From an uncultured Collinsella sp. (lineage in GTDB: Bacteria > Actinomycetota > Coriobacteriia > Coriobacteriales > Coriobacteriaceae), in assembly GCA_959027945.1 (NCBI GenBank), contig CAUFRO010000059.1, forward strand, positions 1 through 8,976: a stretch of DNA of 8,976 bases, read 5' to 3'. The translations under genes and the position numbers were made by a program. The notes below the pieces were generated by a model, which was not told the DNA's origin, searched no databases, and saw only the letters and a program-made list of their open reading frames with translations. Position 1 is the first letter of the stretch; each line of letters starts with the position of its first letter. Positions 1 to 6,534 of this stretch are shown here, in pieces.

Positions 1-3
1 AGC

Positions 4-1971
4 ATGCAGCAGATGGCGCTCGACACGCTCGGCGCCTATTTTGGCTACACCTCGTTTCGCCCGGGACAGGACCGCATGGTCGATGCGATCCTTGCCGGTC
101 GCGATGCGCTGGGTGTTATGCCCACGGGTGCCGGCAAGTCCATTTGCTACCAGGTGCCCGCGCTCATGCTGCCCGGCATCACCTTTGTGGTGAGTCCGCT
201 GCTGTCGCTTATGGAGGACCAGACCCGTGCGTTGCTCGCGGCGGGTGCGCGACCCAGCTATCTCAACTCCAGCCTTACTCCGGCCCAGCAAAACACCGTG
301 CTCAAGCGGGCGCGCGAGGGCCGCTACCAGCTTATGTACGTGGCGCCCGAGCGCTTGCTCGAGCCGCGTTTTTTGGCCTTTGCGCAGGAGGCTGCGGGTT
401 CCGCCGGCATTGGCGTGCCGCTCGTGGCCATTGACGAGGCCCACTGCGTAAGCCAATGGGGTCAGGATTTCCGCCCCGCCTATCTGCAGATTCGTGAGTT
501 CATCGATTCCCTGCCGCAGCGCCCCATCGTGGCGGCGTTTACCGCCACGGCGACCGAACGCGTGCGTGCGGATATTCAGCAGATGCTCGGCCTGCAAAAC
601 CCTGCGACGGTGGTGACGGGCTTCGATCGCAAGAATCTCTACTTTGGTTGCGAGGAGATGGGCGACAAGGCCAAGACTGCCTGGGTGCGCGACTATGTGA
701 TCGCGCATTCGAGCGAGAGCGGTATCGTGTATTGCTCGACCCGCAAGACGGTCGATGCGCTGGCGGGCGAGCTTGCCGAGGCGCTGGGCCCCAGCGGCAT
801 TCGCGTTGGCCGCTACCATGCCGGCATGGGCAACGACGCCCGTCGCCAAAGCCAGCGCGCCTTTATCGACGACGATATCCAGGTGATGGTTGCCACCAAC
901 GCCTTTGGCATGGGCATCGACAAGCCCAACGTGCGCTACGTGATCCACAACAACGTGCCCGAGAGCATCGAAGCCTACTACCAGGAGGCGGGCCGCGCCG
1001 GCCGCGATGGCGACCCGGCCAGCTGCTACTTGCTGTGGAACGGCAACGATTTTCGCATGCGCCGCTTTCTGATCGACCGCGGCGATGCTGCCGATGAGGC
1101 GCTCGACGACGAGCAGCGCGCGTGGGCGCTCCAGAATCGATATCGTCTGCTCAGCCAGATGGAGGGCTACTGCAATACCACCGGCTGCCTGCGCGAATAC
1201 ATGCTGCGCTACTTTGGCGACGAGGCCGCGGCCGAGCATGCCGCGGCCAGTACGGGCGGCACCGCCGCGGACGACGTCGAGAGCTGCGGCAACTGCAGCA
1301 ACTGCCTCACGCAGTTCGAGGTCGAGGACGTCACCGATATGGCCCGCGCCGCCGTGCGCTACGTGGCCACGCGTCCCATGCGCTTTGGCAAGTCGCTCAT
1401 CGCCGATGTGCTCCACGGCGGCAACACCGAGCGCATTCGCCAGATGCATCTGGACGAGGACCGCGGCTACGGTGAGCTGTCGAGCGAATCGGTCGGGCGC
1501 ATCAAGGACATCATCGGCCAGCTGTGCGGCCGCGGTTATCTGGCCACCTCGCAGGGGCAGTACCCGGTCGTGGGGCTGGGTCCGCGTGCCGTCGAGGTCG
1601 AGGATGAGGCGTTCGCCTTTACCGTTAAGCGTCGTGCGTCCAAGCGCAAAGCTTCGGCCCGCGCCCGCCGTGCGGTGGATTTGCTGCGCGAGGAGGCCGA
1701 GCTGGATCAGCGACCGCGCGTGGGCGACGACGCCGAGCTGTTTGAGCGCCTACGGGCACTCCGCAAGGAGATCTCGACCGAGCTGGAGATGGCGCCGTAT
1801 ATGGTCTTTTCCGACAAGGCCCTGCGCGGCCTGTGCCGCCTGCGTCCGCAGACGCGCGAGGAGCTGATCCAGGTCAACGGCATTGGCGAGAAAAAAGCCG
1901 ACGCCTTTGGCGAGCAGTTTATGGCGGCGATTGAAGAATTTGAGTCCGAGCATGCGCGGGATGGAGCGTAA
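4..1971 (+). CDS. recQ: ATP-dependent DNA helicase RecQ
   Basis: 3'-5' DNA helicase of the RecQ family, acting in recombinational repair and stalled-fork processing in the cytoplasm. The 655-residue product has the full family layout. Residues 18-22 (FRPGQ) form motif 0. PTGAGKS at 40-46 is Walker A. DEAH at 144-147 is Walker B, followed directly by the RecQ aromatic-rich loop (SQWGQDFRP). The second RecA-like domain carries the QEAGRAGRDG arginine-finger motif. The zinc-binding cysteines are C395, C428, C431 and C434, followed by the winged-helix (RQC) region. An HRDC domain runs from about residue 577 to 650. The ATG lies 3 bases from the window edge, so its RBS cannot be seen and a slightly longer N-terminus is possible, but MQQMALDTLGAYFGY aligns with the usual RecQ start. 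The GntR gene starts 2 bp after the stop, suggesting cotranscription. Confidence 0.97.
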   Translation: MQQMALDTLGAYFGYTSFRPGQDRMVDAILAGRDALGVMPTGAGKSICYQVPALMLPGITFVVSPLLSLMEDQTRALLAAGARPSYLNSSLTPAQQNTVLKRAREGRYQLMYVAPERLLEPRFLAFAQEAAGSAGIGVPLVAIDEAHCVSQWGQDFRPAYLQIREFIDSLPQRPIVAAFTATATERVRADIQQMLGLQNPATVVTGFDRKNLYFGCEEMGDKAKTAWVRDYVIAHSSESGIVYCSTRKTVDALAGELAEALGPSGIRVGRYHAGMGNDARRQSQRAFIDDDIQVMVATNAFGMGIDKPNVRYVIHNNVPESIEAYYQEAGRAGRDGDPASCYLLWNGNDFRMRRFLIDRGDAADEALDDEQRAWALQNRYRLLSQMEGYCNTTGCLREYMLRYFGDEAAAEHAAASTGGTAADDVESCGNCSNCLTQFEVEDVTDMARAAVRYVATRPMRFGKSLIADVLHGGNTERIRQMHLDEDRGYGELSSESVGRIKDIIGQLCGRGYLATSQGQYPVVGLGPRAVEVEDEAFAFTVKRRASKRKASARARRAVDLLREEAELDQRPRVGDDAELFERLRALRKEISTELEMAPYMVFSDKALRGLCRLRPQTREELIQVNGIGEKKADAFGEQFMAAIEEFESEHARDGA

Positions 1972-1973
1972 CG

Positions 1974-2729
1974 ATGGCATTCGACGATAAAACCGACCGC
2001 ACTGACGTGCCCGCCGTGCCGCTGTACCAACAGGTCATGGATGACCTAAAGGGCGAGATCGCGCGCGGTGTGTACCCCGCCGGCTCGCGCATCCCTGCCG
2101 AGATGGAGCTCGCGAAGTCCTACGGCGTGGGGCGCATCACCGTGCGCCGTGCCATCGAGGAGCTGTCGCGCGCGGGGTATCTCAACCGCCAGCAGGGGAG
2201 GGGCACGTTTGTGTGCGCTCCCAAGCTCAAGCGCAAGATTCGCCAGAAGGGTGACGTCCAGAGCTTTACTGAGGGTTGTGCTGCCAACGACATGGTGCCG
2301 GGTGCGCGTCTGGTGTCGCGCACGGTGGTCGCGGCGACGCACGAGGATGCGGCGTTCTTTGGCGTGGAGCCCGGCTGCGAGCTTATCGTGGTCGAGCGCG
2401 TGCGCACGGCCGACGGCATCCCCGTCATGCTCGAGAACAACGCCTTTGTGCTCGCCGACCATCCCTACCTGCAGACGCTGGCCGACGAGGACCTCACCGA
2501 TAACTCAATCTTTGCGCTCGTTGCCGAGCATTCGGGTCGCGCGCCGCTCAAGTCCGACCCCTGCACCGTGGAGATTGCGCTTGCCGATACTCAGACGGCC
2601 CCGCTGCTGGAGGTGCCGGTCGGCGAGCCTCTCTTCTATATGGAGGCCTACTTTACCGACGCCGGCGGGCGCCCTCTACTGCTCGGCCGCCAAAAGATCG
2701 TGGGCTCGCGCTACGTCTTCGACATCTAA
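1974..2729 (+). CDS. GntR-family (HutC/UTRA) transcriptional regulator
   Basis: Ligand-responsive DNA-binding repressor or activator of 251 residues, the normal size for the HutC subfamily. Residues about 16-80 form the GntR winged helix (PLYQQVMDDLKGEIARGVY, then AGSRIPAEMELAKSYGV, ITVRRAIEELSRAGYL and GRGTFV). Residues about 95-245 fit a UTRA effector domain, which in this subfamily usually binds a sugar phosphate or similar small metabolite. The ATG has GGAG at 1963-1966, 7 nt upstream. It is 2 bp downstream of recQ, so it probably shares the recQ transcript or is translationally coupled. The next gene encodes a SIS-domain sugar-phosphate enzyme, and the gap between them holds two near-identical candidate operators. 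I infer that this protein controls that gene. FrlR/NagR-type regulators are the closest functional analogues, but the effector cannot be read from the sequence. Confidence 0.92.
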   Translation: MAFDDKTDRTDVPAVPLYQQVMDDLKGEIARGVYPAGSRIPAEMELAKSYGVGRITVRRAIEELSRAGYLNRQQGRGTFVCAPKLKRKIRQKGDVQSFTEGCAANDMVPGARLVSRTVVAATHEDAAFFGVEPGCELIVVERVRTADGIPVMLENNAFVLADHPYLQTLADEDLTDNSIFALVAEHSGRAPLKSDPCTVEIALADTQTAPLLEVPVGEPLFYMEAYFTDAGGRPLLLGRQKIVGSRYVFDI

Positions 2730-2738
2730 CGTCCACAG

Positions 2739-2818
2739 ATAGAACAACATAGAACAAATTTGCTGAGATGACTTCACGGGCGTTGTTACACGTGCTATAA
2801 ATAGGACAACATAGAACG
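2739..2818 (+). promoter_or_regulatory. Promoter with paired GntR operator-like repeats
   Basis: Two near-identical 18-bp sequences lie 62 bp apart start to start: ATAGAACAACATAGAACA (2739-2756) and ATAGGACAACATAGAACG (2801-2818), 16 of 18 identical. Each is itself two tandem 10-bp words of the form ATAGAACAAC. Between and overlapping them is a plausible sigma-70 promoter: TTCACG (2773-2778), a 17-bp spacer and TATAAA (2796-2801). The downstream repeat begins at the last base of the -10, and the upstream repeat lies just before the -35. The 62-bp spacing is close to six helical turns, so both sites would face the same side of the DNA. I infer that the adjacent GntR protein binds here. The direct-repeat layout differs from the palindromes usual for this family. 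Confidence 0.7.
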
Positions 2819-2839
2819 ACAGCAGGTACGAGCTGTCGT
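2816..2839 (+). promoter_or_regulatory. Leader hairpin overlapping the downstream operator
   Basis: ACGACAGC (2816-2823) and GCTGTCGT (2832-2839) form a perfect 8-bp stem with an 8-nt loop in the untranslated leader of the SIS gene, overlapping the end of the second operator-like repeat. A second, overlapping pairing is possible (GAACGAC 2814-2820 with GTCGTTC 2838-2844). It could be an additional protein-binding palindrome or a 5' mRNA stabilising stem. No T-tract follows, so it is not a terminator. Confidence 0.45.
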
Positions 2840-2873
2840 CGTTCAAAGCCGCCCCACAAGGAGGAGCATCAGC

Positions 2874-3842
2874 ATGAACGCACATGATCTGGTTCAGGAA
2901 ATCATCGAGCGCAAGGGCAAGATCGAGAACGTCTTTTGGATCGCTTGCGGCGGTTCGATGATCGATCTCATGCCGGCCAACGAGCTGCTCAAGCGTGAGG
3001 CCACCACGTTTACCTCGACGGTCTACACGGCGCGCGAGTTTTGCCTGATGGCTCCCAAGAGTCTTGGCGAGAAGTCGCTCGTCATCGCCTGCAGCCACAG
3101 CGGCAACACGCAGGAGGTCGTCGACGGCTGCGAGATGGCGCTGGCCGCCGGTGCCGAGGTCATTGCCCTTACCGACTGCGAGGGCTCAAAGATCGACAAC
3201 GGCAAGTGGACTACCTGGGTCTATCCGTGGGGTGAGGGCGTGTCGCAGGCTGAGGTGCCGCAGGGCATTGGCGCTCTGATCGCCGCCGAGTTGCTCGACC
3301 AGCAGGAAGGCTACGAGTCACTCGCCGACATGTATGAGGGCCTCAAGCAGATGGATGCGCTGCTGCCCGCCGCCCGTGAGAAGGTCAACGCCGAGCTGGG
3401 CGCCCGCTTTGCCGAGCTCTGCCAGCAGCACAAGTTTTTCTATATCCTGGGCTCCGGTCCCAACTTTAGCCAGACCTATGCCATGGCGATTTGCTCGCTC
3501 ATGGAGATGCAGTGGCAGCACTGCTGCTACATCCACTCCGGCGAGTACTTCCATGGCCCGTTCGAAGCCACCGAGCCCGGCGTGTTCTACTTTGTGCAGC
3601 TCGGATCGGGCGAGTGCCGCCCCATGGAGGAGCGCGCTCTTGCGTTCCTCAACACGCACACCGATACCGTCATGGTGCTCGATGCGCTCGAGTACGGCGT
3701 GGGTGAAGTGCCTGCCAGCGTGCGTTCGTACCTGGAGCCGATCTTCTTCTACGCGATGAGCTGCGAGCTGCGTGCCGCCCGCGGCAAGGTGTTCGACCAC
3801 AGCCCCGAGATTCGTCGCTACATGGGCATCGAGCAGTACTAG
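2874..3842 (+). CDS. SIS-domain sugar-phosphate isomerase/deglycase, FrlB-like
   Basis: Cytoplasmic enzyme of 322 residues with two SIS folds, resembling the FrlB/GlmS-isomerase group. FrlB enzymes cleave fructoselysine 6-phosphate (an Amadori product) to glucose 6-phosphate and lysine. Visible features are CGGS at 25-28, the phosphosugar-binding loop SHSGNT at 74-79, the second SIS domain with GSGPN near 200 and GEYFHGP around E224-H227, and a C-terminal DHSPEIRRYMGIEQY tail of the FrlB kind. The start is supported by AAGGAGGAG at 2858-2866. It has its own promoter with two operator-like repeats and a GntR/UTRA regulator just upstream, a typical layout for sugar catabolism genes. No kinase, transporter or PTS gene is nearby, so the substrate could be fructoselysine-P, another glycated amine phosphate or an aminosugar phosphate. 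A strong terminator follows. Confidence 0.85.
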   Translation: MNAHDLVQEIIERKGKIENVFWIACGGSMIDLMPANELLKREATTFTSTVYTAREFCLMAPKSLGEKSLVIACSHSGNTQEVVDGCEMALAAGAEVIALTDCEGSKIDNGKWTTWVYPWGEGVSQAEVPQGIGALIAAELLDQQEGYESLADMYEGLKQMDALLPAAREKVNAELGARFAELCQQHKFFYILGSGPNFSQTYAMAICSLMEMQWQHCCYIHSGEYFHGPFEATEPGVFYFVQLGSGECRPMEERALAFLNTHTDTVMVLDALEYGVGEVPASVRSYLEPIFFYAMSCELRAARGKVFDHSPEIRRYMGIEQY

Positions 3843-3893
3843 GTACCGGGAAAAGTATTCACCTTCGATTCGCAAGCGTATCGTGTGAGTCAA

Positions 3894-3934
3894 AAAGCGG
3901 GCCGCGCCGGTGGGTTTCCGGCGCGGCCCGCTTT
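3894..3934. terminator. Bidirectional intrinsic terminator
   Basis: A perfect 17-bp stem (3894-3910 with 3918-3934, core GCGGGCCGCGCCGG) closes a 7-nt loop. It sits between two convergent genes. The plus-strand side ends in only three T, while the minus-strand side is followed by five T (complement of 3892-3896). It should therefore stop transcription from both directions, more cleanly for the minus-strand dehydrogenase. Confidence 0.9.
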
Positions 3935-3975
3935 GCATGGCGTCCGTATGAGCGAGGTGTCGCGGCAACCGACGC

Positions 3976-4953
3976 TTACTTGGCGTCGTAGGCCTCGGCG
4001 TCCCACCAGTCGAGCTGGGCGATGTTGTCGCGGATGTGCTGGCAGCTCTTGTGGAAGCCCTCGAGCTCGTACTCGGACAGGTCGAGCGTATAAACCTCCT
4101 CGACGCCCTCGGCGCCGATCACGCACGGCAGGGAGGTAAAGATGCCCTCCTCGCCATACTGGCCGGTCATGAGCGTGGAGGCGGAAAGCACGGCGTGCTC
4201 GTTGTGCAGCACGGCGGCGCAGACGCGCGCGGCAGAGTTGGCGACGGCGTACTCGGTGCACTGCTTGCCCTGGTAGGTCACATAGCCGCCCTTGCGCGCG
4301 AGCTCCTCGACCTCCATGTGGTCAAAGGCGTACTTGTCGGGGTTCTCGGCCTGAAGCTCGTTGAGGCTCTTGCCGGCGATGGTTGCGGCCTTAAAGGCAG
4401 CCAGCTGACTAAAGCCGTGCTCGCCGATCATGTAGGCGTCGACGGACTTGGGGCTTACGCCGACCTTCTTGGAGATCTCGGTGCGCAGGCGGGCGGAGTC
4501 CAGGCCGCAGCCCGAGCCGATGATCTTCTTGGGATCGTAGCCGGTCAGGTGCCACAGCTCGGTGCACACGACGTCGCAGGGGTTGGAGATGCTTACGAAG
4601 ATGCCGTCGAAGCCGGCGTCGACGATGCGCTTGGCAAAGGTGCGGGCGGCGTCGGTGGTAAAGAACAGCTCGCCGTCGCGGTTGCCGGCGGCCAGCGCGA
4701 CCTTACCGGCAGCGTTGACGATGACGTCGCAGCAGGCCAGCTCCTCGTAGTGGTCGTAGCAGTTGACGATCTTGGTGTTGTACGGGACAAACGAAAGGGA
4801 GTCGCGCAGGTCCTGGACCTCGGACGTCACCTTGGCCTCGTTGATATCGCACAGGTACAGCTCGTCGGCAATGCCCTGCATGAGCAGGCTGTTGGCGACA
4901 TGTGCTCCTACGTGGCCCTGGCCGACCACACCGATCTTACGCGTCTGGTACAT
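3976..4953 (-). CDS. L-2-hydroxyacid (L-lactate/L-2-hydroxyisocaproate) dehydrogenase
   Basis: NAD-dependent reduction of a 2-ketoacid to the L-2-hydroxyacid. The 325-residue product belongs to the LDH/MDH superfamily. GQGHVG at 11-16 is the Rossmann glycine loop, and D36 at the end of strand 2 indicates NAD rather than NADP. R92 lies in the mobile substrate loop (AAGNRDGELFF). D152 and R155 lie in LDSAR, and the catalytic H179 in GEHGFSQ. The EELARKGGYVTYQGK segment resembles lactic-acid-bacterial L-2-hydroxyisocaproate dehydrogenases more than classical LDH, so branched-chain or aromatic 2-ketoacids are plausible substrates alongside pyruvate. The substrate loop lacks the usual LDH NQKPGE-type sequence. 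The ATG at 4953 has GAAAGGA (4961-4967) 7 nt upstream. The open frame continues upstream to 5397, but that part is antisense to metA and lacks family similarity. It is divergent from metA. Confidence 0.9.
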   Translation of the reverse strand: MYQTRKIGVVGQGHVGAHVANSLLMQGIADELYLCDINEAKVTSEVQDLRDSLSFVPYNTKIVNCYDHYEELACCDVIVNAAGKVALAAGNRDGELFFTTDAARTFAKRIVDAGFDGIFVSISNPCDVVCTELWHLTGYDPKKIIGSGCGLDSARLRTEISKKVGVSPKSVDAYMIGEHGFSQLAAFKAATIAGKSLNELQAENPDKYAFDHMEVEELARKGGYVTYQGKQCTEYAVANSAARVCAAVLHNEHAVLSASTLMTGQYGEEGIFTSLPCVIGAEGVEEVYTLDLSEYELEGFHKSCQHIRDNIAQLDWWDAEAYDAK

Positions 4954-4990
4954 ATATGTATCCTTTCGGCCGAGTTTTTCGCGTCGAACC

Positions 4991-4996
4991 ATTGTA
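4991..4996 (-). promoter_or_regulatory. Candidate -10 box for the dehydrogenase gene
   Basis: Read on the minus strand, 4996-4991 is TACAAT, 38 bp upstream of the dehydrogenase ATG and a good -10 match. The corresponding -35 position (about 5014-5019, CTAGCA) is poor, so the promoter assignment is tentative. Confidence 0.35.
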
Positions 4997-5013
4997 GCGT
5001 CCAGCTGCCACTT

Positions 5014-5022
5014 TGCTAGACT
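5014..5022 (+). promoter_or_regulatory. metA: Candidate extended -10 promoter for metA
   Basis: TGCTAGACT gives a TGn extension plus a TAGACT hexamer (4 of 6 to consensus). The best upstream hexamer, TTGTAG at 4992-4997, is 19 bp away, so only the extended -10 is convincing. If used, it would give metA a leader of roughly 135 nt. This is a weak call. Confidence 0.3.
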
Positions 5023-5030
5023 AAAGCGCC

Positions 5031-5061
5031 GTAGATTTTTGGGACATGCCCTAATCTCTAC
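5031..5061. promoter_or_regulatory. Imperfect dyad in the dehydrogenase-metA gap
   Basis: Arms GTAGATTTTTGGG (5031-5043) and CCCTAATCTCTAC (5049-5061) pair at 10 of 13 positions around ACATG. The centre GGGACATGCCC is close to a palindrome. It lies between the divergent genes and could be an operator for either, or a hairpin in a long metA leader. A second short stem (CATCGC 5089-5094 with GCGATG 5098-5103) lies closer to metA. Neither resembles a SAM riboswitch in size or layout. Confidence 0.35.
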
Positions 5062-5164
5062 TTTTGGGGTGATTTGGGCCGCTGACGGCATCGCTGGGCG
5101 ATGTGCTCGCGCGGATGGGGCCGGTCGTTGTACCATAGCTGCAACTGACTCGTAAGGAGCATCC

Positions 5165-6091
5165 ATGCCCATTCGCATCCCCGACGCCCTCCCTGCCGCC
5201 GCGCAGCTCGAGAGCGAGAACATCTTCGTCATGACCGAGTACCGCGCGCTGCACCAGGACATCCGCCCGCTGCGCGTGCTCATCCTCAACCTCATGCCCA
5301 CCAAGATCGCCACCGAGACGCAGATCATGCGCAAGCTCTCCAACACGCCGCTACAGGTGGAGGTGGACCTGCTGCGCACCAAGACGCACGAGGCCACGCA
5401 CGTAAGCGCCGGCCACCTGGAGACGTTCTACCGTACGTTCGACGACATCCGCGACATCCACTACGACGGCCTGATCATCACGGGCGCGCCGGTGGAGCAG
5501 ATGCCGTTCGAGGAGGTCGACTACTGGCCCGAACTCTGCCAGATCATGGATTGGTCCACCACACACGTGCACTCTACGCTGCACATTTGTTGGGGCGCGC
5601 AGGCGGGCCTGTATCACCACTACGGTATTCAGAAGTATGACCTGCCGGCAAAGGCGAGCGGCGTGTTCGAGCATTATCTGGTGAAGCCGCAAAGCCCGCT
5701 GGTCCGCGGCTTCGACGACCGTTTCTATGCCGTGCATTCGCGCAACACCGATGTGCGCCGCGAGGACGTGGAGGCCGAGCCGCAGCTTGAGGTCGTGGCC
5801 GTGTCCGACGAGGTGGGCCTGTACATCGTCAAGTCGACCGACAGCCGTCGCTTCTTTGTCTTTGGTCACCCCGAGTACGATACCGACACGCTGCGCCTGG
5901 AGTACGAGCGCGACGTGAAGCGCGGCCTCAACCCTCAGGTGCCGGCGCATTACTTCCCGGGCGACGACCCCTCCGCCGATCCGCGCAACGTCTGGCGCAG
6001 CCAGGCTCAGCTGCTCTACACCAACTGGCTCAACTACTACGTCTACCAGACCACGCCCTACGACCTAGCCCGCGCCGGCGAGGAGCGCTAG
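5165..6091 (+). CDS. metA: Homoserine O-acyltransferase MetA (predicted acetyltransferase)
   Basis: First committed step of methionine synthesis: acylation of the homoserine hydroxyl from an acyl-CoA. The 308-residue product aligns end to end with the MetA family, and the standard numbering holds. The nucleophile is C142 in HICWGAQAGLYHHYG, and the other catalytic residues are H235 and E237 in FGHPEYD. K47 lies in NLMPTKIATETQ. Residue 111 is Glu (TGAPVEQM). Published work on Bacillus cereus MetA links Glu111 to acetyl-CoA use and Gly111 (as in E. coli) to succinyl-CoA use, so this enzyme is predicted to make O-acetylhomoserine. The ATG is supported by TAAGGAG at 5153-5159. It is divergent from the dehydrogenase and followed by a hairpin with a T-tract. 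No other methionine gene is in the window. Confidence 0.95.
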   Translation: MPIRIPDALPAAAQLESENIFVMTEYRALHQDIRPLRVLILNLMPTKIATETQIMRKLSNTPLQVEVDLLRTKTHEATHVSAGHLETFYRTFDDIRDIHYDGLIITGAPVEQMPFEEVDYWPELCQIMDWSTTHVHSTLHICWGAQAGLYHHYGIQKYDLPAKASGVFEHYLVKPQSPLVRGFDDRFYAVHSRNTDVRREDVEAEPQLEVVAVSDEVGLYIVKSTDSRRFFVFGHPEYDTDTLRLEYERDVKRGLNPQVPAHYFPGDDPSADPRNVWRSQAQLLYTNWLNYYVYQTTPYDLARAGEER

Positions 6092-6119
6092 GCTACGGCT
6101 GCTGCTGTGCCGGCGGCGT

Positions 6120-6237
6120 GACGAGCGTGGATTTTCGGACGGACGAGCGTGGATTTTCGGACGTTTACAAATCGAGCGTGGATAATCTCCCATTTTTGGC
6201 CGAGGAACGGGCTCAAAGTGGGAGATTATCCACGCTC
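6120..6237 (+). repeat. 118-bp structured intergenic repeat, copy 1
   Basis: The element consists of two identical 22-bp tandem units (6120-6141 and 6142-6163, each GAC followed by GAGCGTGGATTTTCGGACG), a 10-bp spacer, and a hairpin with perfect 19-bp arms (GAGCGTGGATAATCTCCCA at 6174-6192, its complement at 6219-6237) around a 26-nt loop. The word GAGCGTGGAT thus occurs three times directly and once inverted. A second copy of the same length, orientation and layout lies at 7521-7638, about 80% identical by my count (95 of 118). The two copies bracket one gene. Similarity stops at the element edges. It overlaps a likely metA terminator. Confidence 0.9.
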
Positions 6238-6244
6238 ATTTTTT
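6174..6244 (+). terminator. Probable metA terminator formed by the repeat hairpin
   Basis: A 19-bp perfect stem (6174-6192 with 6219-6237) is followed by A and six T (6239-6244), 82 bp after the metA stop. The stem is long and not very G+C-rich, and the loop is 26 nt, so it is an atypical intrinsic terminator that forms part of the 118-bp repeat. Confidence 0.6.
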
Positions 6245-6371
6245 AGGCATGTAGATGCCGATGGCTCGGCTAAGAGACGGTGCGTGAAGAGGCCAAGTCG
6301 CATTCGGCGTAGTTTCGTATCTTGACGGGTTTTTCTTTCTGATAATCCGATGGACACGGGCATCTAAATGT

Positions 6372-6384
6372 GGGGACAGGGACC
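6372..6384 (+). repeat. GGGGACAGGGACC word, possible REP remnant
   Basis: The word shares GGGACAGG with the loops of the inverted hairpin pair at 8281-8385. No complementary arm is visible nearby, so it may be a decayed single half of that repeat type or chance similarity. Confidence 0.3.
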
Positions 6385-6444
6385 TCTCGGTAAGGCTTCT
6401 ACCTGCAGATATAAGTCATCAGTCTAAAACGTCCAAAGCCGTCA

Positions 6445-6479
6445 AGCATTTGGTCAGCGCCTGGACAGCATTTGGTCAG
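6445..6479 (+). promoter_or_regulatory. Direct-repeat candidate operator before the AbiEi-like gene
   Basis: AGCATTTGGTCAG occurs exactly twice, at 6445-6457 and 6467-6479, with a 22-bp period (about two helical turns). It ends 55 bp before the chosen ATG and lies just after the candidate -10 TATAAG (6410-6415). AbiEi-type proteins are known to bind repeats in their own promoters, so autoregulation is a reasonable inference. Confidence 0.55.
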
Positions 6480-6497
6480 ACTTCGCATGAAACCGTC

Positions 6498-6518
6498 TGG
6501 TACGTTTGCGCCGTACCA
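6498..6518 (+). promoter_or_regulatory. Leader hairpin before the AbiEi-like gene
   Basis: TGGTACG (6498-6504) and CGTACCA (6512-6518) form a perfect 7-bp stem with a 7-nt loop, ending 6 nt before the GGGAGG ribosome site (6525-6530). It could affect ribosome access or be a further binding palindrome. Confidence 0.4.
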
Positions 6519-6534
6519 AGAGTTGGGAGGCGAC

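Larger units (their letters stand above)
6238..6534 (+). other. Gene-free stretch before the AbiEi-like gene
   Basis: I see no coding signal in these 297 bp. Contents are small stems (GGCAT/ATGCC at 6246-6259, overlapped by GCCGA/TCGGC at 6257-6270), a TTGACG at 6322 with GATAAT at 6341 (only 13 bp apart, too close for a normal promoter), a GGGGACAGGGACC word at 6372-6384, a TATAAG at 6410-6415 that might be a -10, and the direct repeats and hairpin listed separately. The base composition is more A+T-rich than the metA side. Confidence 0.5.

Noticed and set aside
3318..3968. 216-codon minus-strand frame opposite the SIS gene
   Set aside because: Shadow of the FrlB-like gene. It crosses the strong terminator hairpin and has no domain.
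4036..5019. Long plus-strand frame (327 codons) opposite the dehydrogenase
   Set aside because: It is a mirror frame of a well-supported gene, rich in Gly/Val/Leu/Ala from codon complementarity, with no recognisable domain.
4954..5164. SAM riboswitch in the metA leader
   Set aside because: The stems seen are short and do not form the multi-helix layout of known SAM riboswitch classes.
4954..5397. N-terminal extension of the dehydrogenase reading frame to 473 residues
   Set aside because: The added 148 residues are largely antisense to metA and lack family similarity. A good ribosome site precedes the ATG at 4953, and the Rossmann motif begins right after it.
6120..6163. Tandem 22-bp repeats as a CRISPR array
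   Set aside because: The units are directly adjacent without spacers, there are only two, and no cas gene is present.
6472..6534. Earlier TTG/ATG starts for the AbiEi-like gene
   Set aside because: The TTG lies within the second direct repeat, and neither it nor the ATG at 6487 has a ribosome site. GGGAGG precedes the ATG at 6535.
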